From assembly GCA_913055905.1 (NCBI GenBank), contig CAJXLB010000001.1, positions 248,001 through 312,000 on the forward strand: a stretch of 64,000 nucleotides of DNA, in the 5' to 3' direction. This document shows, piece by piece, positions 27,401-36,770 of the stretch (positions are counted from its first letter, which is position 1; each line of letters opens with the position of its first letter). The notes beneath the pieces are model-generated. The model worked only from the letters and a program-made list of their open reading frames with translations, had not been told where the DNA came from and searched no databases. The stretch comes from an uncultured Winogradskyella sp. GTDB lineage: Bacteria > Bacteroidota > Bacteroidia > Flavobacteriales > Flavobacteriaceae. A program made the position numbers and the translations under genes.

Positions 27401-29545
27401 CCTGGAGGAAGTTGTACTGGAGACACCGATGATGACGTGTGGTTCGAGTTTGTTGCTATTGGTGAACAACAAATCATTCAAATCCAAAACATAGCGGGAG
27501 GTACTTTTAATATCGATCATGCGCTTTATGAAGGGACATGTGATAACCTCACCGAAATTTACTGTTCTACGGATGACTTTAGTTTAACTCCAGCTTTAAC
27601 TATAGGCAACACTTACTATGTCAGGGTGTTTTCTGGCGGATCGGATGATGAAACCACAACATTTGACTTATGTGTAAGCACTTTGGGTGAGCCAACCTTC
27701 TGTTTGGATGCTTTACCAATCTGTGCGGATCCAAGTATTAGTTATCCTAGTGTTGTTGGTGATCAAGTAGCACCTCCATATTTAGACTATGATTGTTTAG
27801 GCTCACAACCTGACCCACAGTGGAATACTATTTTATTTGACGAAGCAGGTGATTATGTCTTTAGTCTAGACCAGACAAGTAATACTGGAACACTTTTAGA
27901 TATAGATTTCATAGTTTGGGGACCATTTGTAGACCAACAAGGAGGCTGTGTTGAACTTCTCCCTGAAAACATTGCAGATTGTAGTTTCTCTGCGACAGCA
28001 ACAGAAACAATTACCTTAACAAACGTTCCTGCAAACTCTGTTTACATTATACTTATAACAAACTTCTCGCAACAGCCAGGTACTTATACATTTACTCAAG
28101 ATTCTGGTCCACCAGACGGCACCAACTGTGAAGTTGTTTGTGATGTAACACTGGAAATTGAAGGTGCTCCGATTGAAGATGATGTTCCTGATTTAGGCAC
28201 ACCAGATGAAATACTTAATTACTGTGGTTTTGACAGCGTCACCTTAGAAGCTACTACATTCTATGATGTTGATGAGTATATATGGTATCAAGACGGATTT
28301 GTTATTCCAGGAGCAACAGACCCAACTTATGTGGCAACAGAATCTGGAACATACCAAGTACAGGTCTTAGGCGGTATTTGTGACCAGAGTGAAGTTTATT
28401 TCTCAGCCTTAGCGGAATTAAATTTCTATGACGATCCTGGTAACGTTGATCCTTTTACTGAAGAAGTTTGTGACGGCCCTGAGGCAGATGGTGTAGAAGA
28501 TTTTGATTTAGACGCTATTACAGCCTCACTAGGTTTAGGCGCTGATTTTACAGTGAGTTATTACACTAACTTATCTGATGCTAATCAAGCTATAAACCCT
28601 GTAACCTCACCTTACTCAACAACAGGTGAAACCTTGATTGTAAGAATAGAGGATACTGATGCAGCTAACGATGGCTTCTTGGGTTGTAGGGAAATTTCTG
28701 AAGTTGAATTGGTGGTGCTTACAACACCAGCTATAGGAGTGCCATTCAACCTTGAAGAATGTTCTGATGATGGTTCAGTAGAATTTATGCTAACAGATAA
28801 CGATGCCGCTGTTTTAGGTGGTGTTAACCCAGCAGAGGTGACCTTAACGTATCACAATACTTTAGCCAGTGCAGAAAGTGGAACTGGAGCACTAACATCT
28901 CCATATATTGGAACAGATGGCGAAGAGATTTTTGTAAGGTTAGAGAACAATGCCAGTGGCTGTTTCAATATCACTTCTTTTAATCTTGTAGTTTTAGATG
29001 TGGTTAATGCAACCGTAGATACAGATGTGTTTTATTTTGACACAGAGAACAACCAGTTCTTACTGTGTCCTCAAGCAGAATCAGGAGTCGTGTTAACTTT
29101 AGTTCCAGATGATTTCACAGCATCGGAGGTTACTATAGAGTGGTTTATAGATAGTGCAATTATTCCAGGTGAAAACGGATTATCCGTAGAGGTATTTGAA
29201 GAAGGTGATTACGAAGCGGTAATTACTTCAAATGCAACTGGATGTTCTACCACAATACCAATGCCTACAGTAATAGAATTTGAAAACTGTGTTATTCCAC
29301 AGGGTATTTCACCAGGAGTTTCTATAGGACAGAATGATACGTTTGATTTGAGATATTTTGATGTTACAGAACTTCAAATTTTCAACAGAAACGGTACACT
29401 TGTCTATTCTAAAACTAATTATAGGGACGAATGGGTAGGACAAACCAATGATGGCGACGAGTTACCTGTAGGAACTTATTTCTATACAATGGTTTACGAA
29501 GGCGGTACAAAAACACGTACTGGATGGATATATATTAATAGATAA
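24431..29545 (+). CDS. Giant multidomain adhesin with type IX B-type sorting domain
   Basis: A 1704-residue secreted surface protein. Signal peptide (first 19 residues), fibronectin III-like domains at about 154-248 and 435-522, a MAM-like domain between them (about 265-430), two tandem CUB-like ~213-residue repeats (about 529-743 and 744-953), further beta-sandwich modules, and a C-terminal T9SS type B sorting domain (LQIFNRNGTLVYSKTNY, ending TRTGWIYINR). It is exported by the type IX system and tethered at the surface. Followed by PorP/SprF and OmpA genes, the usual B-type locus. Confidence 0.85.
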   Translation: MKKVTLFLFIFGCFLALNAQHVFDPVAGPINVPEGTPPTVNINDSGNAAGVPASSTGTYNSFSVSVDWVNTNNAWSNEADLTITTAAGSITIDPPTSGALAGTGDTTLTFEGDLAGLYDPQTDGLLELTLNQSFGGSSADWSNIVVTIFETPTCPEPSGLTISALTSDSVDLDWTAGNVETTWNIEWNGGADFTPGNGEEEGSTTVNTNPTTSLSGLTPSTQYFLYYQAECGPGDNSLWVGPVNFTTLNVPPPAPVGVTCSTGDSSFIYTAEFDAFEGWTGDLTTTDQSGFWEIPGASGSFDTGPDAAFSGANYMNYEASGGATNTASAVSPAIDLSSATDGAELSFYMHAFGEDMGTLNVGVGNSATGPFTTLFTWVGELQTSNGADWVPVGINLDAYLGQTIYVEFSHTGTGDFNGDMSIDLMRVETCGTFCIPPSSITIANLTSDSVDFSWTANSGETSWEYVVQPAGTGVPANGTVVGVTNVSETNLTPETDYEIYVRANCTTGDSTWAGPINFTTPIQTSFVLDCANGGPVTQDYCYENGGAANPVIFEFTSNDGTSLNLTFNSGNVENGWDELVVLDSNGTPFPGFAPADNNYGNAGDISGLTFQSTGDTISFYINSDGSVSCGSGSTALADGINYTVNCATCTNAVADFAVVSDCINGPQFLVEVDLTDLGSASSVTLSDNIDPANNQTVNATGVYSFGPYPNNTNVVISVANDDDSNCVISSTSLTQDICTETFLDCANGGPVTLDYCYDDDGDTNPVILTFTSLDGTPLNLTFNSGFVENGWDELVVLDSNGTPFPGFAPADENYGNGGNIGGLTFQSTGDTISWYVNSDGIISCAGGSTGLADGINYTVACATCINPQATYAVIDDCANGDQFLIDVNITDLGDATSLTISNNINGDTVDNVTTPGIYQVGPFPFLQDVIITVSNDQDANCVINSQPIQLLACPPENDNPCDATVVGVNADESCTVTTPGTILAATPSGVPGGSCTGDTDDDVWFEFVAIGEQQIIQIQNIAGGTFNIDHALYEGTCDNLTEIYCSTDDFSLTPALTIGNTYYVRVFSGGSDDETTTFDLCVSTLGEPTFCLDALPICADPSISYPSVVGDQVAPPYLDYDCLGSQPDPQWNTILFDEAGDYVFSLDQTSNTGTLLDIDFIVWGPFVDQQGGCVELLPENIADCSFSATATETITLTNVPANSVYIILITNFSQQPGTYTFTQDSGPPDGTNCEVVCDVTLEIEGAPIEDDVPDLGTPDEILNYCGFDSVTLEATTFYDVDEYIWYQDGFVIPGATDPTYVATESGTYQVQVLGGICDQSEVYFSALAELNFYDDPGNVDPFTEEVCDGPEADGVEDFDLDAITASLGLGADFTVSYYTNLSDANQAINPVTSPYSTTGETLIVRIEDTDAANDGFLGCREISEVELVVLTTPAIGVPFNLEECSDDGSVEFMLTDNDAAVLGGVNPAEVTLTYHNTLASAESGTGALTSPYIGTDGEEIFVRLENNASGCFNITSFNLVVLDVVNATVDTDVFYFDTENNQFLLCPQAESGVVLTLVPDDFTASEVTIEWFIDSAIIPGENGLSVEVFEEGDYEAVITSNATGCSTTIPMPTVIEFENCVIPQGISPGVSIGQNDTFDLRYFDVTELQIFNRNGTLVYSKTNYRDEWVGQTNDGDELPVGTYFYTMVYEGGTKTRTGWIYINR

Positions 29546-29571
29546 TCAACTAAAAGAATCAACTTACTAAA

Positions 29572-30474
29572 ATGAAAAAACTTTCTATTATAGCGGTTTT
29601 GCTCCTAGCATTGCAAGTTCAAGGGCAACAAGACCCACAGTACACCCAGTACATGTATAACATGAACATAATTAATCCGGCTTATGCAGGATCGAGAGAG
29701 GGTTTATCCTTTGGCTTATTATACAGGAACCAATGGTCTAAAATTGATGGCGCACCTGAAACCGGAACATTTTTTGGCCACGCACCAGTTGGAAACAACT
29801 TGGGCCTAGGTCTTTCAGTCATTGCGGATCAATTAGGACCCGTGAGGGAAACCAATACCTATGTTGATGTGTCTTACACCTTAAAACTTGGTGGTGAGCA
29901 TCGTCTTGCCTTCGGTGTTAAGGCTGGAGCAACATTTCATGATATCGGTCTAGCGAGCATTGATTTAATTGATCCGGGAGATCCCTTTTTCCAAGATATA
30001 AATGAAACCACACCAAATATCGGTGCCGGCTTTTTTTACTACACTAATAAGTATTATTTAGCCGTTTCGGTACCCAATATGTTGGCTTCTGTACATTTAG
30101 ATGCTAATGGAAATAAAATAGGATCCGAAACACAGCACTATTTTATCACGGGAGGTTACGTTTTTGATTTATCCCCTAATACTGAGCTTAAACCCTCGTT
30201 TATGGTTAAATCATCATTTGATGCTCCCACATCATTTGACGTCAACTTGAATGCACGCTTTTTCAAGAAGTTCGAAATTGGGGCATCATACAGGTTGGAT
30301 GACTCCTTCTCAGGCCTTGTCAATTTTGCGATTTCAGAATCAGTTAGAGTTGGCTATGCCTACGATGCAGTCTCCTCGGATATTAGGGCATTTGCACCTG
30401 CTTCGCACGAAGTCATGTTGTTATTTGACCTTAATTTTCCGAAACGCGTTTCTCGTTCACCAAGATACTTTTAA
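29572..30474 (+). CDS. PorP/SprF-family type IX secretion membrane protein
   Basis: A 300-residue outer-membrane beta-barrel that partners the adjacent adhesin for export or anchoring. Signal peptide, then YTQYMYNMNIINPAYAGSRE, the hallmark N-terminus of PorP/SprF proteins, and a C-terminal phenylalanine barrel signature (SPRYF). Gap of 26 bases from the adhesin stop, so it is in the same operon. Confidence 0.92.
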   Translation: MKKLSIIAVLLLALQVQGQQDPQYTQYMYNMNIINPAYAGSREGLSFGLLYRNQWSKIDGAPETGTFFGHAPVGNNLGLGLSVIADQLGPVRETNTYVDVSYTLKLGGEHRLAFGVKAGATFHDIGLASIDLIDPGDPFFQDINETTPNIGAGFFYYTNKYYLAVSVPNMLASVHLDANGNKIGSETQHYFITGGYVFDLSPNTELKPSFMVKSSFDAPTSFDVNLNARFFKKFEIGASYRLDDSFSGLVNFAISESVRVGYAYDAVSSDIRAFAPASHEVMLLFDLNFPKRVSRSPRYF

Positions 30475-30494
30475 TCAGTTAAGCTAAATCAAAT

Positions 30495-32405
30495 ATGAAA
30501 AACTTTAAAACACTATTATTTATCGCCCTAGTGAGTAGTTTAAGCTTAACTGCTCAAGATTCTAATACCAAGAAGGCAGACAAGCAATTTGCCCGATTTG
30601 AATTTGTTAAGGCAGCGGAAAGTTACAGCAAACTTGTTGATAAGGGTGAAGGAACACCCTACATTTATGCGCAATTAGCTGAAAGCTATTACAACATCTT
30701 TAATACTGTAGAAGCTGAAAAGTGGTATGCAAAAGCTCTGGAAACCTCTGATGATCCTGAGATGATTTATAAATACTCACAAATGCTAAAAGCTAATGGG
30801 AAGTATAAAGAGTCCAATGAACAAATGGATAAATTTGCTTCTATGCGCCCATCGGACGATAGAGCAACAGCTTACAGAAAAAATCCAGATTATTTGCCTA
30901 AAATATTAGAGCAAGGTAAAAAGTTCAACGTGCAAAATGCGAGTTTCAATTCAGAGCAATCGGACTTTGGCGGAACTACAAATGACGGAAAACTTTATAT
31001 CGCGTCAAGCCGAAACGATAATAGAAAAACCTATGGTTGGAATGCGCAGCCATTCCTAGACATTTACCGACTATCCAAAAATGCAGATGGCACCTATCAG
31101 GAAGCGGAATTGATGAATGATAAAATCAATACAAAATTCCATGAAGGCCTCGTGTCCTTCTCACCTGATGGTGAAACCATGTATTTTTCAAGGGAGAGTT
31201 ACTTTGAAAAAGATTTTCAAAAGGATTCCTTAAGTAAGACTAGATACAGCCAGCTGTACTTATTCAAAGCCACCAAATTGGGTTCTGATTGGGATACTGT
31301 TGAGCCACTTTCTATTAACAGTGAAAATTACTCTGTTAAAAATCCATCTGTTAGCCCTGATGGAAGTACGTTGTATTTTGCTTCAAATATGCCTGGTGGT
31401 TACGGAAACTTTGATATCTACAAAGCACCGATTAATGATGATGGAAGTATAGGAGAGCCTGTTAATCTAGGACAGAAAGTCAATACTGAAGGTCAAGAAA
31501 TGTTTCCATATATCAGTAGTAAAAACATTTTATACTTCTCATCAAACGGTCACCTAGGCCTTGGTGGTATGGATGTATTTTACACTAAAGAAATTGATGG
31601 TAAAATGGCTCCTATAAGAAACGTAGGTATTCCTATAAACAGTAATGGAGACGACTTTGCCTTTACCATAGATGAAGAGGCTGAGGAAGGATTTGTGTCC
31701 TCTAATCGTGATGGCGGACAAGGAAGTGACGATGTTTACGTCTTTAAGAAATTACAACCGCTTTGTGACGTACTTGTCATGGCTACGGTTTTAGACGACA
31801 AAACAAGAGAACCTGTAAGTGGTGCTTCCGTGTCCTTATATGATGCCGAAGGCAATAAAGTAGTTACAAAAAATACAGATGAAAACGGTGTTGCAGAGTT
31901 TATTGTTGAATGTGAAGAAGATACGGAACTCGAAGTAGTCATGGACGAATATGACAGTAAGAAAGTCTTTGTAAAAGGCACTAATGAAGAAGAACAAAAT
32001 GTACAGATTTCACTAGATCCTATAGAGAAACTGATCGTTGCAGACAAAATAGAATTAGATCCTATTTTCTTTGAATTTGACAAGTATAATATTACGTCCG
32101 AAGCTGCTTTTGAACTGGACAAGGTTGTTCAAATTATGACCAAATACCCAGATATGGTTCTTAAAATAGTTGCGCATACAGACATCAGAGGGTCTGAAAA
32201 TTATAATGCCCAATTATCTGAAAAAAGAGCTAAATCGACAGAGCAATATATCATTTCTAAAGGCATAGACGAATCTAGAGTCTCATCTGAAGGCAAGGGC
32301 GAGTCTGAACCTAAAGTTGATTGTTCTGGTGGCTGTACTAAGGAACAGCATCAAGAAAATAGACGATCTGAGTTCATTATAGTTAGTGGTGGCCCAGGAG
32401 CCTAA
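30495..32405 (+). CDS. OmpA-family protein with WD40-like and carboxypeptidase-like domains
   Basis: A 636-residue protein of the PorE-like type: signal peptide, N-terminal TPR-like helices (about 20-130), PD40/WD40-like beta-propeller repeats with VSPDGSTLYFASNMPGG and SFSPDGETMYFS (about 140-410), a CarboxypepD_reg-like domain (about 420-500), and a C-terminal OmpA peptidoglycan-binding domain (HTDIRGSENYNAQLSEKRA). It anchors the SprF/adhesin system to the cell wall by inference from characterised T9SS loci. Confidence 0.9.
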   Translation: MKNFKTLLFIALVSSLSLTAQDSNTKKADKQFARFEFVKAAESYSKLVDKGEGTPYIYAQLAESYYNIFNTVEAEKWYAKALETSDDPEMIYKYSQMLKANGKYKESNEQMDKFASMRPSDDRATAYRKNPDYLPKILEQGKKFNVQNASFNSEQSDFGGTTNDGKLYIASSRNDNRKTYGWNAQPFLDIYRLSKNADGTYQEAELMNDKINTKFHEGLVSFSPDGETMYFSRESYFEKDFQKDSLSKTRYSQLYLFKATKLGSDWDTVEPLSINSENYSVKNPSVSPDGSTLYFASNMPGGYGNFDIYKAPINDDGSIGEPVNLGQKVNTEGQEMFPYISSKNILYFSSNGHLGLGGMDVFYTKEIDGKMAPIRNVGIPINSNGDDFAFTIDEEAEEGFVSSNRDGGQGSDDVYVFKKLQPLCDVLVMATVLDDKTREPVSGASVSLYDAEGNKVVTKNTDENGVAEFIVECEEDTELEVVMDEYDSKKVFVKGTNEEEQNVQISLDPIEKLIVADKIELDPIFFEFDKYNITSEAAFELDKVVQIMTKYPDMVLKIVAHTDIRGSENYNAQLSEKRAKSTEQYIISKGIDESRVSSEGKGESEPKVDCSGGCTKEQHQENRRSEFIIVSGGPGA

Positions 32406-32427
32406 TTATTTCAAAGTTTAGAATTTC

Positions 32428-32460
32428 AAGCCTGTTACTTATTAAGTGACAGGCTTTTTT
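32428..32460. terminator. Terminator after OmpA-family gene
   Basis: Thirteen-bp stem AAGCCTGTTACTT/AAGTGACAGGCTT (one wobble) with a 3-base loop and a run of T. Lies 22 bases past the stop codon and just before the convergent CYTH gene, so it may serve both. Confidence 0.85.
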
Positions 32461-32463
32461 TAT

Positions 32464-32934
32464 CTACCAATTCTTAAATGGGTTTTTAGCCAATTGGGAA
32501 TTATAGTATTTAATATCTCCTGTTACTTCTTTGCCCAACCAATTTGGAGCCTCAAACTTGTCGTGCTTATGTTTCAGCTCAAGTTCAGCAATAATTAAAC
32601 CCTCATTGTCTCCACTGAATACATCTACTTCAAAAATGTGTTTTCCACAAGGAACTAAATACCTTGTTTTTTCAATAATTCCAGGTTCACATAAGTGTAT
32701 TAGCGCTTCGGCATCTGATAAACTCAAAGGTCTCTCCCACTCATAACGAACCAATCCATCATTGGAAGATGCACCTTTAATGGTTAAAGTTCCTTCATCT
32801 TTTGAAATTCTAACACGTACCGTTCGGTCTTTCTGGCTGTTTAAGAAGCCCTGCTTTATAACATGCTCACTGCTGGCATCCTTCTTAAAGGACGTGTTAA
32901 GCACCAAAAATTTTCTTTCAATTTCAAGAGCCAT
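32464..32934 (-). CDS. CYTH-domain phosphatase-like protein
   Basis: A 156-residue member of the CYTH superfamily, whose members hydrolyse triphosphate-containing substrates. The signature ALEIERKFLVL is at the N-terminus, followed by the charged RVRISKDEGTLTIKG and YEWERPL strands lining the tunnel. The start is taken at 32934 (MALEIERKF), 8 codons inside the frame. It overlaps the upstream NAD(P)-binding gene by 11 bases, so the two are cotranscribed. Confidence 0.85.
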   Translation of the reverse strand: MALEIERKFLVLNTSFKKDASSEHVIKQGFLNSQKDRTVRVRISKDEGTLTIKGASSNDGLVRYEWERPLSLSDAEALIHLCEPGIIEKTRYLVPCGKHIFEVDVFSGDNEGLIIAELELKHKHDKFEAPNWLGKEVTGDIKYYNSQLAKNPFKNW

Positions 32935-33589
32935 GACTTGCAATTTCTTTAATGACATGTGATGGAATGATGTTCTCTTCTCGATTACCTTTAGGTAAGT
33001 TCACCATGGCCTTAGCTATCGTTTTTGATGCTATAGGCCTATAACGTTTCAATTTTCCTAGAAGTAATGGCGTTATTAAGGTCATAAGGACCTTTGCGAT
33101 TGATTCTCCTCGACGTTTTTCATTCCTATCTCCAAGAATTATTGAGGGTTGCAAAATATAGGTTCTGGGAATGCCTTGCTCTAGTACAGCAGCTTCCATC
33201 TCGCCCTTAATCCTGTTATAGAAAATATTGCTTGTTTTATCAGCGCCAAGGGAAGACATGACCACAAAGCAAGGTATCTTATTGGTTTTACACAACTTTG
33301 CAGCCGTAACAGGAATACCATAATCAATAGCTCTGTACAGCTCCATATCCGGTGTTTTTGCTTTGGTTGTACCAATACAGCAAAAAACAACATCAGCTTT
33401 AAATCTATCCGCCTCTTGTTCTAAATCTAAAACATCTATAATGTGCGACTCTAATTTCGGGTGGGTAATGTCCAAACTACTCCTCCCGAAAACCACAATC
33501 TTATCGTAGAAAACATCGTTTAAAACCATATCTAAGAGATGACTTCCGGTGAGTCCTGTAGCTCCTAAAATGATTGCTGTATGTCCCAT
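32924..33589 (-). CDS. NAD(P)-binding oxidoreductase-like protein
   Basis: A 221-residue Rossmann-fold protein with the GATGLTGSHLL dinucleotide motif and a VVMSSLGADKTSNIFYNRIKG segment characteristic of atypical short-chain dehydrogenases (HTATIP2/NmrA-like). Substrate unknown. It lies upstream of the CYTH gene in the same direction. Confidence 0.85.
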   Translation of the reverse strand: MGHTAIILGATGLTGSHLLDMVLNDVFYDKIVVFGRSSLDITHPKLESHIIDVLDLEQEADRFKADVVFCCIGTTKAKTPDMELYRAIDYGIPVTAAKLCKTNKIPCFVVMSSLGADKTSNIFYNRIKGEMEAAVLEQGIPRTYILQPSIILGDRNEKRRGESIAKVLMTLITPLLLGKLKRYRPIASKTIAKAMVNLPKGNREENIIPSHVIKEIASHGS

Positions 33590-33618
33590 AAATTCAATTT
33601 AATTTGCTAAAGATATTA

Positions 33619-33626
33619 TAAATTTG
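33619..33626 (+). promoter_or_regulatory. -7 promoter element for dinB
   Basis: TAAATTTG (full consensus) ends 4 bases before the dinB ATG at 33631, so the mRNA would be leaderless or nearly so. Confidence 0.45.
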
Positions 33627-33630
33627 AAAG

Positions 33631-34737
33631 ATGGATTTTAACCTGCCTATTAGGAAAATTATTCATGTTGATATGGATGCTTACTATGCCTCTGTTGAAC
33701 AAATGGATAATCCCGGTTTAAAAGGTAAACCTATTGCCGTTGGTGGTGGAGGAAGACGTGGAGTTATTAGTGCTGCCAGCTACGAAGCACGCCAATTTGG
33801 AGTAAAGAGCGCAATGTCTGGTCGGTTAGCTGAAAAACTATGTCCTAATCTTATCTTTGTTAAGCCTCGATTTGACCGCTATAAAGAGATTTCCCAAGAT
33901 ATTCGAAAAATATTCTACGATTACACTGATTTAGTGGAACCCTTATCCCTTGACGAAGCTTACTTGGATGTTACAGAGAATAAAATAGCCTTTCCTAGCG
34001 CCACTTTAATTGCACAAAAAATTAGGCAGCGTATCCACAATGAAATTGGATTAACGGCTTCGGCAGGTATTTCAATCAATAAATTTATTGCCAAAGTTGC
34101 CAGTGATATTAATAAACCTAACGGACAAAAAACAGTTAACCCAGAAGATGTTCTAACATTTCTTGAGGATTTGGATATCAGAAAATTTTACGGAGTAGGT
34201 AAGGTGACTGCAGAAAAAATGTACCAAAGAGGAATCTTTACAGGAAAAGACTTAAAATCTAAATCTCTGGAATATTTGGAAAGCCAGTTTGGCAAATCTG
34301 GTAAATTTTTCTACCAAGTCGTTCGTGGAATTCATGACAGTCCTGTTAAGCCTAATAGGATTAGAAAATCCCTTGCTGCTGAAAGAACCTTTAGCAACAA
34401 CCTGTCTTCTGAAGTATTTATGCTCGAAAAATTGGAGCAGATAGCAAACGAAGTTTCAAGACGTTTAGAGCAAAGTAACGTCGCTGGTAAAACAATAACA
34501 CTAAAAATCAAATACAGCGATTTTACCCTGCAAACCCGTAGTAAAACACTTCCATATTATCTTAGTGATACATCCCTAATCTTAGAAACGGCAAAAGAGC
34601 TTCTATATCAGGAAAAATTAAATAACTCGGTGCGCCTTTTGGGAATATCGTTGTCCAATCTCAATACGGACAAACAATCCCAAACAAAAGACGAGAAACA
34701 AACCTCAGTTAGTGTTCAGTTGAAATTTGATTTTTAA
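33631..34737 (+). CDS. dinB: DNA polymerase IV
   Basis: Translesion Y-family polymerase (368 residues). Catalytic residues D14 and D16 in IHVDMDAYYASVEQ and D108-E109 in SLDEAYLDVT, with the little-finger C-terminal domain. The terminal KLKFDF resembles a beta-clamp-binding peptide. It overlaps convergent pyk by 4 bases. Confidence 0.95.
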   Translation: MDFNLPIRKIIHVDMDAYYASVEQMDNPGLKGKPIAVGGGGRRGVISAASYEARQFGVKSAMSGRLAEKLCPNLIFVKPRFDRYKEISQDIRKIFYDYTDLVEPLSLDEAYLDVTENKIAFPSATLIAQKIRQRIHNEIGLTASAGISINKFIAKVASDINKPNGQKTVNPEDVLTFLEDLDIRKFYGVGKVTAEKMYQRGIFTGKDLKSKSLEYLESQFGKSGKFFYQVVRGIHDSPVKPNRIRKSLAAERTFSNNLSSEVFMLEKLEQIANEVSRRLEQSNVAGKTITLKIKYSDFTLQTRSKTLPYYLSDTSLILETAKELLYQEKLNNSVRLLGISLSNLNTDKQSQTKDEKQTSVSVQLKFDF

Positions 34738-36173
34738 AAGCTGCAGCTTTCTATTTCAGTTACTCTTAATGTATTTACCATACCCTTTTCCTGTATTGGC
34801 ATTGCTGCTAGGCTAATGAGCATATCACCAACTTCGAGGTATCCCTTTTTACAAGCTATGGCATTAACGTCTTCAATAGTTTCATCGGTACTTACGAATT
34901 TATCGTAATAAAAAGCTTCTACGCCCCAAAGTAAGCTGAGTTGTGTTAGGATACGTCGATTAGACGTAAAAACCAAAATATGCGCTTTCGGCCTCCACGC
35001 TGAGATTTGAAATGCTGTATAACCACTATTTGTCAATGTAGAAATGGCCTTGGCATTAATTTCGTTTGCCATATTAGCAGCATGGTAACATATGGCTTTA
35101 GTAATGTAACGCTTGGTCCTTATATGTGGTGGTGATTGTGGGACCTCAATAAGATGAGAGTCCTCTACACTTCTAATTATACTTGCCATTTGACGAATTA
35201 CCTGCACAGGGTATTGCCCTACTGAGGTTTCTCCAGAAAGCATCACGGCATCGGCTCCATCCATTACGGAGTTGGCCACATCATTTACTTCTGCTCGTGT
35301 TGGCGTAAGGCTTGTGATCATGGTTTCCATCATCTGAGTGGCAATGATAACTGGAATTCGAGCTCTTTTGGCTCTAAGTACCAATTTCTTCTGAATTAAA
35401 GGTACTTCCTCTGCCGGAATCTCTACACCCAAATCGCCTCGTGCTACCATAAGGCCATCACAATAAGCCACAATCTTATCAATGTTCTCAACTGCCTCTG
35501 GCTTTTCTATTTTTGCAATTATTGGAATTTTATGGTCGCCATGCTCACTGATTAGCTTTTCTAACTGCATTAAATCCTCTGCATGCCTCACAAAGGACAA
35601 CGCAATCCAATCGACTCTTTGGCTTATGGCAAATAAGGCATCTTCAATATCCTTTTCTGTCAATGCAGGTTGGGAAATATCCGTATTAGGTAGATTTACC
35701 CCTTTTTTAGACTTTAAAGGTCCGCCTTGCAGTACTTTTGCCTTAACTTCAGATTCTCCATCTGTAGCTACGACCTCGAAAATAAGCTTACCATCATCGA
35801 GAAGAATGCGCTCTCCTGGTTTTGCGTCTTGTGGGAAGTTTTCATAGGTCATATAGACGCGCTCCTTTGTGCCTTCAAATCGTTCGCCTGTTGCGAAAAT
35901 AATTTCATCACCTTCATTAACAACTACCTCGCCCTTCATTACGCCAACCCTTAATTTAGGGCCTTGTAGATCTGCCAAAATTGCGGCGTTATATCCAAAT
36001 TCTTCATTCAGCTCACGTATCATTCTTATCCGGTCTTTTACATCGGTATAATCTGCGTGAGAAAAATTTATTCTAAATACATTAGCACCCTCATCGAGCA
36101 TTTTCTTTAAAACATCTTTGTTGCTAGTAGATGGCCCAAGGGTAGCCACTATTTTTGTTTTCTTTGTTTGCAT
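34734..36173 (-). CDS. pyk: Pyruvate kinase
   Basis: Converts phosphoenolpyruvate and ADP to pyruvate and ATP, the final glycolytic step. The 479-residue protein has KIVATLGPSTSNKDVL, IARGDLGVEIP (as LMVARGDLGVEIP) and the MLSGETSVGQYP region. It is cytoplasmic and follows the IPExxxVDY gene by 3 bases, so the two are likely co-transcribed. Confidence 0.97.
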   Translation of the reverse strand: MQTKKTKIVATLGPSTSNKDVLKKMLDEGANVFRINFSHADYTDVKDRIRMIRELNEEFGYNAAILADLQGPKLRVGVMKGEVVVNEGDEIIFATGERFEGTKERVYMTYENFPQDAKPGERILLDDGKLIFEVVATDGESEVKAKVLQGGPLKSKKGVNLPNTDISQPALTEKDIEDALFAISQRVDWIALSFVRHAEDLMQLEKLISEHGDHKIPIIAKIEKPEAVENIDKIVAYCDGLMVARGDLGVEIPAEEVPLIQKKLVLRAKRARIPVIIATQMMETMITSLTPTRAEVNDVANSVMDGADAVMLSGETSVGQYPVQVIRQMASIIRSVEDSHLIEVPQSPPHIRTKRYITKAICYHAANMANEINAKAISTLTNSGYTAFQISAWRPKAHILVFTSNRRILTQLSLLWGVEAFYYDKFVSTDETIEDVNAIACKKGYLEVGDMLISLAAMPIQEKGMVNTLRVTEIESCSF

Positions 36174-36176
36174 TAA

Positions 36177-36656
36177 CTAAAAAATTAAATAATCCTTAGA
36201 CTTAAGTTTTGCGGGGTCTACAGAATAACTTGTTATTATCTGTGGTATGCGATTTATTTTATTCAAAACAACTTTGTCATTAAGATCGCTTATTTCATTT
36301 GAAATTTTTATAAAATAATTTACGTTTTTATATTCAGGTATGAGATTAAAGGTTTTTAATACGCGCTGGCTGTCTTGAAAAAGTGTACCAGAGCTGTAAA
36401 GACTATCTTCCTCCTTTTTACAAATATTAGCGACCAAATGCCAGGTAATGTACTCTGAGGTGTTTTCCCATTCGTAAATAGCATAGGAAGACTTAAAATA
36501 TTCAAAGTCCAGATCGTCCTGGCAGCGCTTCAATTTTAAGTTTAGGCTTTTGTTCAGTAAATAAGCCAACCGATAATCTTCTAAGTTGCAATGCACCGCT
36601 ATAAGCTTAAAGGATTCATCGTAAAAATCGTCCATAAAAAGTTTATGCATGGCCAT
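36177..36656 (-). CDS. IPExxxVDY-family protein
   Basis: A 159-residue protein of a Bacteroidota family found upstream of pyk. Recognised from LEDYRLAYLLNKSLNLKL and from the C-terminal NRIPQIITSYSVDPAKLKSKD. No catalytic motif seen. Function unknown; tight spacing to pyk suggests a glycolysis or regulatory link. Confidence 0.75.
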   Translation of the reverse strand: MAMHKLFMDDFYDESFKLIAVHCNLEDYRLAYLLNKSLNLKLKRCQDDLDFEYFKSSYAIYEWENTSEYITWHLVANICKKEEDSLYSSGTLFQDSQRVLKTFNLIPEYKNVNYFIKISNEISDLNDKVVLNKINRIPQIITSYSVDPAKLKSKDYLIF

Positions 36657-36770
36657 TGGCTTACAAAGTTTGATGGTAAATATAGACTTTATTATAGTTT
36701 GTCTTATTAACTTTTAGTTAATCTTAACCGCAAAACTCACGAAAACGTTATAGATATGCTCCAGCTAATT

